Of a DNA stretch of 64,000 bases, positions 1-8,592 are shown in pieces. This DNA comes from Mesorhizobium sp. LSHC420B00 (GTDB lineage Bacteria > Pseudomonadota > Alphaproteobacteria > Rhizobiales > Rhizobiaceae): contig NZ_AYVY01000001.1 of the NCBI RefSeq assembly GCF_000503055.1, positions 121,926 to 185,925 of the forward strand. Reading direction: 5' to 3'. How positions within the stretch are numbered: the first letter of the stretch is position 1; each line of letters begins with the position of its first letter. The notes under the pieces were generated by a model, which was not told the origin of the DNA, made no database searches, and saw nothing but the letters and a program-made list of their open reading frames with translations. The position numbers and the translations under genes were made by a program.

Positions 1-216
1 TGGCGAAATGCCGGCCTCGACCAGCCACTCCAGCGCTTGCATGCGCTCGCGCAACGAGACGGACAACGCCTCGCCCGTGGTACCGAACGGCGACAGGAAA
101 TGCGCTCCCTGATCCAGCACCCACTTGGCGTGTGATATCCAGAGGTCGCGGGCAATGCGGCCGTCGTTTTCGAACGGCGTCAGGATCGGTGCGATGGTTC
201 CTTGTGGGCGGATCAT
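1..216 (-). CDS. DapA-family aldolase/dehydratase, N-terminal fragment
   Basis: Only the first 72 codons lie in the window; the rest runs off the left edge. The start ATG is the complement of 214-216. The N-terminus has the pattern of the dihydrodipicolinate synthase / N-acetylneuraminate lyase superfamily: a first beta strand ending in APILTPF and the signature FGTTGEALS around residues 44-52, which in the family binds the keto-acid carboxylate. Members are class I Schiff-base aldolases or dehydratases acting on 2-keto acids. It is divergent from the sugar-acid genes that follow, so a 2-keto-3-deoxy-sugar-acid aldolase is a reasonable inference, but the substrate cannot be read from this fragment. 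Confidence 0.8.
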   Translation of the reverse strand, partial: MIRPQGTIAPILTPFENDGRIARDLWISHAKWVLDQGAHFLSPFGTTGEALSVSLRERMQALEWLVEAGISP

Positions 217-481
217 GTGCGTCCTTCTACCGGTGAAAATCGGTGCAGTGCTCAACGCCGGCATCAAGAATGTCGAGCAAGCTACATGAAGCAGTGTTGC
301 TGAGTACCGGGCGTTCGACCTCGAAAGCAAGCGGCTCGCGCATAGGCGCGCGATTGTGATCGGGCCGCGGTTCTGAGGCTCTCGAGGTAAATCCTTTTCA
401 CGGGACAACATCGCCTGGCCGAAAAGGGGGTGACAAACGAGTTCTGCTGTTTCATCAATGCCGCCTTTTGAGGAGAAGCCC

Positions 482-1579
482 ATGCGGAGGATCGGTGTCG
501 GCATCATTGGCTGCGGCAACATTTCAGACGCCTATCTGAAGGCGTCGCCACAATTCCCGGTGCTCGACATTGTCGGCGTCACCGACATCAACCGGACGGC
601 AGCTGAGGCCAAGGCAGCGGCCTACGGCCTGGCTGCCATGCCGATCGAGGCGCTGTTAGCCGATCCCCGCGTCGAGATCGTGCTCAACCTGACCACGCCG
701 CAGCATCACGTGCCGGTCGGTTTGCAGGCTGTCGGGCAAGGCAAGCACGTCTACTCCGAGAAGCCGCTAGCAACGACGCTCAGCGACGCGGAGCGGCTCG
801 TCGCGGCCGCACGCGAAAAGGGCGTGCGTATCGGCTGCGCACCCGACACCTTTCTTAGCGGCTCCCACCAGACGGCGCGGCGGCTGGTCGATGAGGACAC
901 CGTTGGAAGCATTGTCGCCGGCTCTGCCTTCATGCAGGTGCCCGGCCACGAGCTCTGGCATCCCAATCCAGATTTCTACTATCAGCCCGGCGGTGGGCCG
1001 ATGCTCGACATGGGACCTTACTATCTGACCTGCCTGGTCAATCTCCTAGGCCCGGTAAAGTCGGTGACCGGGCAGGCGAAGTCATCCTATGCCACTCGTA
1101 CCATCGGTTCTGGACCGCGCCAGGGCGAAACCATCCAGGTCGAGGTGCCGACCCATATTTCCGGCCTGCTCGCATTCGAGAACGGAGCGGCGGTTTCGAT
1201 CACCACCAGCTTCGACGTCTGGAAGCATGAACACAATCACATCGAACTCTACGGCACCACCGGCTCGATGATCGTCTCCGATCCTAATCAGTTCCAGGGC
1301 GACATCAGGACCAGCCAGCGCAAGGGCGACTGGAAGGTGGCCGATCAGATCCATTCCTATGGCGACGGCAATTACCGGGGCCTCGGCCTCGCCGACATGG
1401 CGCAGGCGATCGTCTCCGGCAGGCAACACCGCGCCAGCCTCGATCTTTCCCTCCATGTCCTGGAAATCATGGAATCGATCATCTCTTCAGCAGAGATAGG
1501 CCAGCGTATCGACCTGAGATATGGCTGCGCCCGGCCGGCGCCGATGCACGCCGATCTGCCTTTCGGAATTCTGGAATAG
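482..1579 (+). CDS. Gfo/Idh/MocA family oxidoreductase
   Basis: An NAD(P)-dependent sugar or cyclitol dehydrogenase of about 365 residues. The N-terminal Rossmann fold starts at once with VGIIGCGNIS, and the family EKP motif (YSEKPLATT) is seen near residue 95, where the lysine is normally catalytic. The C-terminal half matches the family's beta-sheet substrate domain. I prefer the ATG at 482 over the in-frame ATG at 458 because GAGGAG lies just before 482 and the dinucleotide fold begins there. It is followed after 11 bases by the ThuA gene, a common pairing in rhizobial sugar-catabolic loci. The substrate is unknown. Confidence 0.88.
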   Translation: MRRIGVGIIGCGNISDAYLKASPQFPVLDIVGVTDINRTAAEAKAAAYGLAAMPIEALLADPRVEIVLNLTTPQHHVPVGLQAVGQGKHVYSEKPLATTLSDAERLVAAAREKGVRIGCAPDTFLSGSHQTARRLVDEDTVGSIVAGSAFMQVPGHELWHPNPDFYYQPGGGPMLDMGPYYLTCLVNLLGPVKSVTGQAKSSYATRTIGSGPRQGETIQVEVPTHISGLLAFENGAAVSITTSFDVWKHEHNHIELYGTTGSMIVSDPNQFQGDIRTSQRKGDWKVADQIHSYGDGNYRGLGLADMAQAIVSGRQHRASLDLSLHVLEIMESIISSAEIGQRIDLRYGCARPAPMHADLPFGILE

Positions 1580-1590
1580 GGAATAATGCG

Positions 1591-2250
1591 ATGAGTAAGA
1601 CGGCACTGATTTTCTGGGGCGGCTGGGAAGGTCACACCCCGGCCCGAAGCGCCGAAATCGTCAAGGAGATGCTGACCGGCAACGGCTTCGACGTGCGGCT
1701 GGAGCAGGGGACCTCGGCACTCGCCGATCCGCAACTGGGCAAGCTCGATCTCATTGTCCCGGTGATCACCATGTCGACGATCGAAAAGCCGGAGCTGCAA
1801 AACCTGACCAGCGCCGTCGGGGCCGGCACCGGCCTTGCGGGCTTTCACGGCACGATGTGCGACAGCTTCCGCAACGAGCCGGAATACCAGTTCATGACCG
1901 GCGGCCAGTGGGTCGCCCATCCCGGCAACATCATCGACTATCACGTCGATATCACCAGTCCAGACGATCCGATCGTGCAAGGCATCGATAGTTTCGCCTA
2001 CCGTTCTGAGCAGTATTACATGCATGTCGATCCGACCAACGCGGTGCTGGCGACAACGACGTTTACCGGCGAGCATCTCGACTTCATCGCCGGCGTCGTC
2101 ATGCCGGTCGTCTGGAAGCGCCGCTACGGCAAGGGCCGCGTCTTCTATAGCGCGCTCGGCCACACCGCCGATGAGTTCGCCGTGCCGCAAATGCGCACGA
2201 TGTTCGAACGCGGCGCGATTTGGGCCAGCCGAAACTCGGACTTTGCGTAG
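1591..2250 (+). CDS. ThuA-like domain protein
   Basis: A 219-residue protein matching the ThuA/trehalose-utilisation family, which has a glutamine-amidotransferase-like fold without a confirmed amidotransferase reaction. Visible marks are the N-terminal FWGGWEGHTP, the central GTGLAGFHG and the C-terminal WKRRYGKGRVFYSALGHT. ThuA with ThuB (a Gfo/Idh/MocA enzyme) takes part in 3-keto-disaccharide metabolism in Sinorhizobium, and the same gene order is present here. It begins 11 bases after the oxidoreductase stop and is probably cotranscribed with it. The physiological sugar is an inference only. Confidence 0.85.
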   Translation: MSKTALIFWGGWEGHTPARSAEIVKEMLTGNGFDVRLEQGTSALADPQLGKLDLIVPVITMSTIEKPELQNLTSAVGAGTGLAGFHGTMCDSFRNEPEYQFMTGGQWVAHPGNIIDYHVDITSPDDPIVQGIDSFAYRSEQYYMHVDPTNAVLATTTFTGEHLDFIAGVVMPVVWKRRYGKGRVFYSALGHTADEFAVPQMRTMFERGAIWASRNSDFA

Positions 2251-2340
2251 CCGTTCGATCTGAACGCCAGGTGTCGTTGCAGTCTTTTCAAGGAGCAAAG
2301 CCGCCCCCGACGGTATCTCGCAGGGTCCCCGAACTGCAAT

Positions 2341-2366
2341 CGATTGACTGCCATGGTAGCATCCAA
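2341..2366. promoter_or_regulatory. Degenerate copy of the GntR-type operator upstream of uxuA
   Basis: The left half and centre (GACTGCCATGGTAG) match the perfect palindrome at 4567-4592 with few mismatches; the right arm has diverged. It lies 42 bases upstream of uxuA, where a repressor site would be expected. Assignment to the GntR/FCD regulator encoded at 5467 is an inference from shared sequence and proximity. Confidence 0.5.
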
Positions 2367-2407
2367 TACACCACCGGTCATCGGGGAATTCCGCAGTTGG
2401 GGGTCGA

Positions 2408-3607
2408 ATGGAGCAGACGTGGCGATGGTTTGGCCCGGGCGATGCGGCAACGCTTGCCCATGCCAGGCAGGCCGGCGCGACCGGCATCGTGACGGCACTG
2501 CACGACATCCCTTACGGCGAAGTCTGGCCGATCGACGCCATCAGGCACCGCCAGGCGCTGATCGAGGCGGATCCGGCGATGGGCCTGAAATGGAGCGTCG
2601 TCGAGAGCGTCCCCGTGCACGAAGACATCAAGCTCGGCCGCGGCGATCTTGACCGGCTCTACGACAATTTCAGGCAGACCTTGCGCAATCTCGGCGCCTG
2701 CGGCGTGCGCACGGTCTGCTACAACTTCATGCTGATCCTCGACTGGACCCGCACAGACCTGGCTGCGCCGCTGCCGGGCGGCGGACGGGCGCTCCGCATG
2801 AACATGCACGAGCTTGCCGCATTCGATTGCTACATGCTGCAGCGCAAGGGATCGGAGCGCGACTATGCGTCCGATGTTCTCCAGCGGGCGAGCGAATGGT
2901 TCGAGACGACGCCGGACACGGCAAAAGAGCGTCTGCTCGCCAACATCATGGCCGGCCTGCCGGGCGCCTTCAAGCGCTACGATATAATGGAATTGCGCGA
3001 AGTGGCGGTCGAGCAGTCGAGCCTGTCGCATGAGCGGCTGCGCGAGAACCTCGTCCGTTTTCTCGAAAACGTGCTGCCGGCGGCCGAAGAGGCGGGCGTC
3101 ACGCTGGCGATCCACCCGGACGACCCGCCGCGCGATCTCGTCGGCCTGTGCCGGATCGTCAAGAACGCCGACGACATTGCCTTTATCCTGGATGCTGTGC
3201 CATCGGCCCATAGCGGCCTTACTTTGTGCACAGGGTCGCTGGGCGCCAATCCGGCCAATGACCTGCCTGCCATCGCCAGGCGCTTTGCGCATAGGGTCAA
3301 GTTCGTGCATCTGCGCAATGTCAGCAAGGACCCGGACGGCTCGTTCATGGAATCCGAGCATCTGAACGGCGATGTCGACATGGTTTCGGTGGTCTCGGTC
3401 TTGCTCGACGAGCAGCAACGCCGTCGCGACGCCGGTGAACCGGCGGCGCTGCTGCCGTTTCGCCCGGATCATGGCCACGAGCTGATCGATGACGCCGCGC
3501 GGCACACCCATCCCGGCTACCCCGTGATCGGCCGTCTTCGCGGCCTTGCCGAACTGAGAGGCGTGATGACGGCGATTGCCCATCAGCGCGGCTACCGGCT
3601 GCAATGA
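2408..3607 (+). CDS. uxuA: Mannonate dehydratase
   Basis: Converts D-mannonate to 2-keto-3-deoxy-D-gluconate in hexuronate breakdown. The 399-residue length matches the family (about 394 in E. coli), and long collinear stretches are recognisable: MEQTWRWFGP at the start, QAGATGIVTALH, VVESVPVHEDIK, VCYNFMLILDWTRTDL, and the metal-site region AIHPDDPPR with RPDHGHE near the C-terminus. The His, Asp and Glu residues of these segments belong to the TIM-barrel active site. The stop codon overlaps the start of the sugar kinase by four bases, indicating translational coupling and a shared pathway. A probable operator lies at 2341-2366. Confidence 0.95.
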   Translation: MEQTWRWFGPGDAATLAHARQAGATGIVTALHDIPYGEVWPIDAIRHRQALIEADPAMGLKWSVVESVPVHEDIKLGRGDLDRLYDNFRQTLRNLGACGVRTVCYNFMLILDWTRTDLAAPLPGGGRALRMNMHELAAFDCYMLQRKGSERDYASDVLQRASEWFETTPDTAKERLLANIMAGLPGAFKRYDIMELREVAVEQSSLSHERLRENLVRFLENVLPAAEEAGVTLAIHPDDPPRDLVGLCRIVKNADDIAFILDAVPSAHSGLTLCTGSLGANPANDLPAIARRFAHRVKFVHLRNVSKDPDGSFMESEHLNGDVDMVSVVSVLLDEQQRRRDAGEPAALLPFRPDHGHELIDDAARHTHPGYPVIGRLRGLAELRGVMTAIAHQRGYRLQ

Positions 3608-4518
3608 CGGCGCCCCGCCTGCTTTGTGTCGGCGCGCTCACCTACGACACGATCTTGCACCTCGATGTCCTGCCCTCCGGCGCCGGCAAGTTCCTGCCAA
3701 GCGAGGCCGTGCAGATCGCGGCCGGCATGGCGGCCAGCGCCGCCGCGTCGGCCAGCCGCCAGGGCGGACAGGTCTGGCTATGGGCAAGCGTCGGCGACGA
3801 TGCCGTCGGCCGCGATGTCATTGGCCAGATGGAGGCGGAGCGGGTCGACTGTTCGCTGGTGCGCAGGGTCGAGGGCGGCCGCTCGGCCATTGCTACGATC
3901 CTGGTCGACGCCGCCGGCGAACGTATGATCGTGCCCTTCTACGATGCCGTCACGCAAGCCGATCCGGACCGCCTTCCACCCGCGGATTTTTCCCAGTTCG
4001 ACGCCGTGCTGGTCGATGTCCGCTGGCCCGGAGCCGCCGCCCTGGCGCTGGCGAAAGCTCGTGAATACGGCATTCCGGCGGTCCTTGACGCAGATGTCGC
4101 GTCGCGACCGGTGCTCGACCGGCTGCTGCCGATCGCCTCGCATGTCGTTGCTTCGCTGCCGGCGGCACGCATCCTTTGCGGTCCGGAGATATCCGCCGGT
4201 TCTGCCGTTGCTATCCTCGGCGAACGGACCGGCGCCTTCGTGGCCGTCACCGATGGGGCGAACGGCACCGCGTTCCAGCACCCGGGTGGCAATGATGTCC
4301 GTCACCTGCCGTCGCCGCGGGTCGAAGCCGTCGACACCCTGGCGGCAGGCGACGTGTTTCACGGCACCTTCGCCCTCGGTCTGGCCGAAGGTTGGGACGA
4401 AGAGCGGGCCATAGCAGTGGCCAGCGCCGCCGCCGCTCTGAAATGCCTGCGCTTTGGCGGACGTCTTGGCGCACCGACGCGCGCGGAAACGCTGGCTTTC
4501 CTACAAGGATCTGCATGA
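3604..4518 (+). CDS. PfkB-family sugar kinase, probable 2-keto-3-deoxygluconate kinase
   Basis: A 304-residue ribokinase/PfkB-family kinase. It opens with LCVGALTYDTI and carries the PfkB signature DTLAAGDVFHGTFA near residues 247-260, in which the aspartate of GD is the catalytic base and the preceding residues form the anion hole. It overlaps uxuA by ATGA. Because UxuA makes 2-keto-3-deoxygluconate, phosphorylation of that acid to KDPG is the obvious role, but the family also includes fructose, sulfofructose and nucleoside kinases, so the substrate is inferred from context. Confidence 0.8.
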   Translation: MTAPRLLCVGALTYDTILHLDVLPSGAGKFLPSEAVQIAAGMAASAAASASRQGGQVWLWASVGDDAVGRDVIGQMEAERVDCSLVRRVEGGRSAIATILVDAAGERMIVPFYDAVTQADPDRLPPADFSQFDAVLVDVRWPGAAALALAKAREYGIPAVLDADVASRPVLDRLLPIASHVVASLPAARILCGPEISAGSAVAILGERTGAFVAVTDGANGTAFQHPGGNDVRHLPSPRVEAVDTLAAGDVFHGTFALGLAEGWDEERAIAVASAAAALKCLRFGGRLGAPTRAETLAFLQGSA

Positions 4519-4566
4519 TGCCGAACACGCTTGGGCCGGCTCGTGGGAAAAGAGCACGTCAAGTGG

Positions 4567-4592
4567 CGATCGACTACCATGGTAGTCGATCG
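4567..4592. promoter_or_regulatory. Perfect 26-bp palindromic operator
   Basis: CGATCGACTACCA followed directly by its exact reverse complement, 26 bp without a mismatch. It lies between the sugar kinase stop and the SDR start codon at 4615, with the SDR ribosome-binding site just downstream. The centre and length suit a dimeric GntR/FCD repressor, and such a gene begins at 5467. A degenerate copy precedes uxuA at 2341. Regulator assignment is inferred. Confidence 0.7.
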
Positions 4593-4614
4593 GCAACTGT
4601 TCTTGGGAGGATAA

Positions 4615-5397
4615 ATGGCTGAATTCAGAAAACGCGCGCTGGTTACCGGCGCGGCCATGGGCATCGGCCGTGCCGTCGCCGAAAGGCTGGCCGAGCAAGG
4701 CGTCGACCTGATCCTGTTCGACCGGGCGGGCGATCAGCTAGACGAGGTCGCGACGCAGCTTTCAGCGCGCGGCGTGACCGTGCACACCGTGCTTGGCTCG
4801 ACCGCCAACGCCGAGGCCTGCGGCCGCGCCGTCGAGCTTGCCCGGTCCGCGTTCGGCGGGCTCGACATGCTTTCCCACAATGCCGGCATCCAGCGTTACG
4901 GAACGGTGGAGACCACAGACGAGGCGCTTTGGGACGAGGTGATGAACGTCAACCTCAAGGCTGCCTACCTGCTGTCGCGTGCGGCGATGCCGCTGCTGCG
5001 CCAAAGCCGCGGTGCCATCGTCCACATGAGCTCGGTGCAGGGCCTGGCCAGCCAGGAAGGGGTTCTGGCCTACAGCACGGCCAAGCACGGCCTGATCGGC
5101 CTCGTCAAATCGATGGCCGTCGACTACGCCCCCCTCGGCGTGCGCGTCAATGCCGTTGCTCCGGGCGCCGTCGACACGCCGATGCTGCGGGATGCGGTCA
5201 AGCTCAACGACAACCCCGACGAGATACTGCGCATCCTCGACAACATGCATCCGCTCGGCCGCACCGCCCGGCCGCAGGAGATTGCCGCCGTCGTTGCCTT
5301 CCTGCTGTCCGACGACGCTTCCTTCGTCACCGGCGAGGTCGTGCGCGTCGATGGCGGCCTGCTGGCGCGCATCGGCGGTTCTCCGCGCAAGGAATAA
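4615..5397 (+). CDS. SDR-family oxidoreductase
   Basis: A classical short-chain dehydrogenase of 260 residues. It shows the [13 protein letters not shown] nucleotide-binding glycine motif at residues 11-23, an NAG motif (HNAGIQ) near residue 90, the catalytic Ser in SSVQG, and the Tyr/Lys pair in YSTAKHG. A strong ribosome-binding site (GGGAGG) precedes the ATG. The locus lacks a recognisable UxuB, so an SDR that reduces fructuronate to mannonate, or a related sugar-acid step, would complete the route to UxuA; this is inferred from gene order. Transcription probably responds to the palindrome at 4567. Confidence 0.85.
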   Translation: MAEFRKRALVTGAAMGIGRAVAERLAEQGVDLILFDRAGDQLDEVATQLSARGVTVHTVLGSTANAEACGRAVELARSAFGGLDMLSHNAGIQRYGTVETTDEALWDEVMNVNLKAAYLLSRAAMPLLRQSRGAIVHMSSVQGLASQEGVLAYSTAKHGLIGLVKSMAVDYAPLGVRVNAVAPGAVDTPMLRDAVKLNDNPDEILRILDNMHPLGRTARPQEIAAVVAFLLSDDASFVTGEVVRVDGGLLARIGGSPRKE

Positions 5398-5466
5398 CGC
5401 CGGCGCTGCTGCTCGCAGGCATTTCATGAACGGCTTGAAACTGCAGAGCCTATAAGGGGATCGCCG

Positions 5467-6228
5467 ATGGCAGGGCTTTTGGGAATGCGGACCCTCACCG
5501 AGGGGCGGCTGGGCGAAACCGGCCCCGGCGCTTCAGTTGCGGCCAGGACGTTCGAGGTCCTGCTCGACCAGATCCTGACCTTCCGCCTGAAGCCGCACGA
5601 ACTGATTTCTGAAAAGGCGATGTCGGAAGCCCTCGGCGTGAGTCGCACACCTGTTAGGGAGGCGCTCGCCCGGCTGGCCGGTCTTGGCTTGATCGACATC
5701 TATCCGCAGCGCGGCAGCATGGTGGCGCCGCTCCGGATCGCCGATCTCGAGAAATCGCAGTTCCTGCGCGAATCGCTCGAAGTCGGCCTGATCAATCGTG
5801 CGGTCGAGAGCCCGCGCCGTGCCGACCTGCTTGCCGTGCTCAAAGGCGAACTGGCTGTCCAAGAGACGTTCGCCTCCATTGCGGACGACAGGCGCTTCTT
5901 CAAGTCGGACGAGCTGTTCCACCAGCACATCGCCAGCCATGCCGGGTTTCCCGGAATCTGGGCCGACATCAGCGCGGCGAAGCTGCACATGGACCGGTTC
6001 CGCTTCCTATCTTTTCCGCGCCTCGACAGCATGTCGGTGGTCCTCGGCCAGCATCGGCGGATTGTCGATGCGCTCGAGCAGGCCGACGCGCTTGCGGCGG
6101 AAGAAGCAATGCGAATGCATCTTCGCCACATCTTCGAGGTGCTCGAAATCGTCCAGCAGCGCTATCCCTATTATTTCGAGGCAAACGGCAGCGTGAGCCC
6201 GCTGTCAGCCGGCTCAATCCAAGCCTGA
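5467..6228 (+). CDS. GntR-family transcriptional regulator, FCD (FadR) subfamily
   Basis: A 253-residue regulator. The winged helix-turn-helix spans roughly residues 20-85, with the GntR pattern SEALGVSRTPVREALARL, followed by an all-helical FCD ligand domain containing the expected metal-ligand histidines (a DELFHQHIASHAG stretch and later LGQHRRIV). The ATG is preceded by AAGGGGA. As the last gene of the sugar-acid cluster it is the natural regulator of the operators at 2341 and 4567. The effector is probably a hexuronate or a pathway intermediate, which is inference. Confidence 0.9.
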   Translation: MAGLLGMRTLTEGRLGETGPGASVAARTFEVLLDQILTFRLKPHELISEKAMSEALGVSRTPVREALARLAGLGLIDIYPQRGSMVAPLRIADLEKSQFLRESLEVGLINRAVESPRRADLLAVLKGELAVQETFASIADDRRFFKSDELFHQHIASHAGFPGIWADISAAKLHMDRFRFLSFPRLDSMSVVLGQHRRIVDALEQADALAAEEAMRMHLRHIFEVLEIVQQRYPYYFEANGSVSPLSAGSIQA

Positions 6229-6402
6229 GCCTTTCTTGCGCGCTTCCGAAGGCGTCTTGGTCTTGCTGCCGGATTTGTCGGAAGCTGGCTCGGCTTTGCG
6301 ATTTTGACCCTCGCCGCCTTGCTCCTTGCGGAGCTGCTTTTCCACTGTCGATCGCGATCCTTCGGCAGGGTCCTGTTCAGGATGAGTATCGGTTCCCGCC
6401 AT
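6214..6402 (-). CDS. Small hydrophilic protein, unknown
   Basis: A 62-residue, highly charged, Gly/Ser/Lys-rich protein starting MAGTDTHPEQDP. The start is set by an AGGAG just upstream; a longer in-frame reading to 6549 has no such site and runs through the neighbouring small gene. It ends convergently and overlaps the GntR gene by 15 bases. It has no recognised domain and looks intrinsically disordered. It is the last of three small minus-strand genes that form a probable operon. Confidence 0.55.
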   Translation of the reverse strand: MAGTDTHPEQDPAEGSRSTVEKQLRKEQGGEGQNRKAEPASDKSGSKTKTPSEARKKGSGLD

Positions 6403-6410
6403 GTCAGCTC

Positions 6411-6539
6411 CTATCCATTCTGATCTATTGCATGCGGCGTGGGCTGAGCTCCGCCACTGGTTCTGTCGCGTCCGATCATCAGCCAGGCGGCGAACAGCAC
6501 GACCAGTACGACCACGATCCAGGCGACGAGACGAGGCAT
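6411..6539 (-). CDS. 42-residue single-pass membrane peptide
   Basis: Begins MPRLVAWIVVVLVVLFAAW and continues with a short polar tail rich in Gly, Pro and Ser, giving one transmembrane helix with an N-terminal Arg anchor. GAGGT lies six bases before the ATG. It sits six bases after the DUF2934 gene stop, and its own stop TAG overlaps the ribosome-binding site of the next gene. Function unknown; small membrane peptides of this sort are common next to rhizobial stress genes. Confidence 0.55.
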   Translation of the reverse strand: MPRLVAWIVVVLVVLFAAWLMIGRDRTSGGAQPTPHAIDQNG

Positions 6540-6545
6540 TGGACC

Positions 6546-6758
6546 TCACTTCCCCCGCCGCTTGCTGCCGCGCGCCTCTGGATTGGAGCCGGCCCCGACC
6601 GTTGGATCGGGCACTCCCGGACCGCGTTCGGCCTCGGAACCCTCAGCTTCGATCTCCTGCACGGCCTGATCCCAATGCTCGCGCTCGCGTCCTTGCGGAC
6701 GGCCTTCGCGCTCCCAGATCTCATGGGCTCGCTGCCTGATACGCTCTTCCCTGTCCAT
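6546..6758 (-). CDS. DUF2934 domain protein
   Basis: A 70-residue protein with the DUF2934 signature in its first half: an RIRQRAHEIWEREGRPQG core followed by EHWDQA. The tail is Gly/Pro-rich and probably disordered. DUF2934 proteins are abundant in rhizobia and often sit with stress-induced genes; no biochemical role is established. It is the first gene of the three-gene minus-strand set and has a GAGGAGG ribosome-binding site. Confidence 0.85.
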   Translation of the reverse strand: MDREERIRQRAHEIWEREGRPQGREREHWDQAVQEIEAEGSEAERGPGVPDPTVGAGSNPEARGSKRRGK

Positions 6759-6904
6759 GGCCTTTGCCTCCTCATCACCTAATCCAGCGATCGCTGGTTT
6801 GTTCCGCGCTGCCAGCGCCGTTCATCCGGTTCAGTTGACGTGATTACCGGGCGCTCTAGATCAAACTTCACGCCGAAGTCGCTTGGTGCGGGGAGAACAA
6901 TCGT

Positions 6905-7375
6905 GTGGCAGCAACGCTACGAGCACGTATTGTAAATGCCGTTACAGCCGTCGGTCTTCGACCAGACCGCCTGTGCTTGCTGCTGATGATATCTGTACTG
7001 ACGGCATGCACGTCTTCCGACCAGGTCGAGCAGCAGTCGAAAATCGCGGCTTCCGCCACACAGACCGCATCGCTGGTCCTGGAGGCTTGGGTCGCTGGGG
7101 CAGCCCCTTCGAAATACACGTCGCGCACGTTGCAATCGGTCGGCAAGGCGCTCGCCGATGCCGGTGCGCAAATCCAGTCCGCCAAGTCGCCTGAGCCCAG
7201 CGAGCAAGCCGGTCTGACGACGGCGGTCGGACAGCTTTCGGCGGCGGTAACACGCGCAGCGACCGCAGTGCAGAACGGCAACCGTTCGGACGTGGAACAC
7301 GCGCAACAGGATCTGCGGGCCGCCGCCGCCGATCTGAGCGCATCCTACGCCAGATATTTCGCGCCGAAATCATGA
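6905..7375 (+). CDS. Putative lipoprotein
   Basis: A 156-residue protein with a GTG start preceded by GGGGAG. The N-terminus carries a hydrophobic stretch ending in the lipobox SVLTAC (Cys at about residue 36), so it is probably a lipid-anchored periplasmic protein. The mature part is Ala/Gln/Ser-rich and mostly helical, with no recognised enzymatic motif. Its stop overlaps the ATG of the NRAMP-like gene by four bases, suggesting a shared function at the envelope. Confidence 0.65.
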   Translation: MAATLRARIVNAVTAVGLRPDRLCLLLMISVLTACTSSDQVEQQSKIAASATQTASLVLEAWVAGAAPSKYTSRTLQSVGKALADAGAQIQSAKSPEPSEQAGLTTAVGQLSAAVTRAATAVQNGNRSDVEHAQQDLRAAAADLSASYARYFAPKS

Positions 7376-8592
7376 AGAAGCTACTCGAAATATCGCTCGG
7401 CGTCGTCACCAGCGTTGGCGGCTTTCTCGAGGTCGGATCGATGGCGACCGCAGCTCAGGCCGGCGCGGCGTTCAGCTTCCAGCTGATATGGGCCGTCGTC
7501 CTGGGCACGATCTGCATCATCTTCCTGGTCGAAATGGCCGGACGCTTCGCCGCCGTTAGCCATCACACCATCGCCGACGGGATCCGGGAACGGTTTGGCT
7601 TCAACGCCTTTCTGTGGCCGTTGCTTGCGACTTTGCTGGTCAACTTCCTGGTCATGGCAGCCGAAATCGGCGGTGTTGCCATTGCGCTCGAGCTCGCCAC
7701 CGGCATCGGCTTTCAGTGGTGGGCGCTGCCGGTCGCTTTTCTGGCATGGCTGTTCCTTTGGAAAGGCACGTTCGGATTCATCGAAAAAGGCGTCGCGGTC
7801 CTCGGGCTGGTCACGCTGTGCTTCGTGGTTGGCGCCGTCATGCTGAAGCCCGATTGGGGACAGGTTGCGGCCGGTGCCGTGCCCACTCTGCCCGAGCACG
7901 ACGCGGCCAATTACTGGTTCATGGCGGTCAGCATTCTTGGTGCGTCGATCTCGCCCTATTTGTTCATGTTCTATTCGTCGGGAGCGATCGAGGGCCAATG
8001 GGACAAGAGCTATCTCGGAGCCAATCGGGCCATTGCCGGGTTGGGCATGTGTTTTGGCGGCACAATCGCTATCGGTGTGTTGATCGTGGCAGCGCTGGTG
8101 CTGGCGGCGCACGGCATTGAGCAGATCGACGACTACCACCAACTGCCGCTGATGCTGATTCCGATCTTCGGTTTCTGGGGGTTCGTCCTGTTCGTTGCTT
8201 CACTAGGCATAGCTTGCTTCGGTGCCGCGCTCGAAATCGGGCTGCAGCAAGCGTACCTTGTGGCGCAGGGTTTCGGCTGGACCTGGGGCGAGGACCTGAA
8301 ACCGCGCGACGATCCCGGCTTCAGCACCGTCTATACGATCTCGTTGTTTCTCGCCGCCATTCCGATCGCATTGGGTCTCGATCCGCTGAAGCTCACCATC
8401 TTTTCCATGGCTCTGACGGCCGCCAGCCTGCCGCTGACCGTGGTTCCGTTCCTCTTCCTGCTGAACGACGAGCGTTATGTCGGCGAGCACCGCAATGGCC
8501 TGATCGCGAATGCCGCGGTCATCTTCATCATAGCGCTCGGTTTCGTGCTCGCAGTCGTGACTATTCCTTTGCAGATATTCGGAGGCACTTGA
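7372..8592 (+). CDS. NRAMP-like divalent cation transporter, atypical metal site
   Basis: A 406-residue membrane protein with about eleven transmembrane helices and overall NRAMP/SLC11 organisation. The TM1 DPGN metal-binding motif of classical MntH proteins is replaced by EVGS (residues 20-23), and the TM6 MPH motif is replaced by SPY in a GASISPYLFMFYSSG context. Loss of the Asp, Asn, Met and His ligands suggests a substrate other than Mn/Fe, for example Mg or another ion; this is inference. It overlaps its neighbours on both sides (ATGA and TGATG), and the two following genes encode PRC-barrel-like proteins that may be its regulators. Confidence 0.75.
   Translation: MKKLLEISLGVVTSVGGFLEVGSMATAAQAGAAFSFQLIWAVVLGTICIIFLVEMAGRFAAVSHHTIADGIRERFGFNAFLWPLLATLLVNFLVMAAEIGGVAIALELATGIGFQWWALPVAFLAWLFLWKGTFGFIEKGVAVLGLVTLCFVVGAVMLKPDWGQVAAGAVPTLPEHDAANYWFMAVSILGASISPYLFMFYSSGAIEGQWDKSYLGANRAIAGLGMCFGGTIAIGVLIVAALVLAAHGIEQIDDYHQLPLMLIPIFGFWGFVLFVASLGIACFGAALEIGLQQAYLVAQGFGWTWGEDLKPRDDPGFSTVYTISLFLAAIPIALGLDPLKLTIFSMALTAASLPLTVVPFLFLLNDERYVGEHRNGLIANAAVIFIIALGFVLAVVTIPLQIFGGT

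Noticed and set aside
2378..3604. A 408-codon minus-strand ORF opposite uxuA.
   Set aside because: It mirrors uxuA almost exactly and has no recognisable motif; uxuA is unambiguous.
6777..6805. A minus-strand GGAAC upstream of the DUF2934 gene with GATT at the 16-nt spacing, plus a 14-bp palindrome at 6784-6797.
   Set aside because: The -10 matches only two of four positions; the palindrome lies inside the spacer and may be a chance feature. Not called as a promoter.
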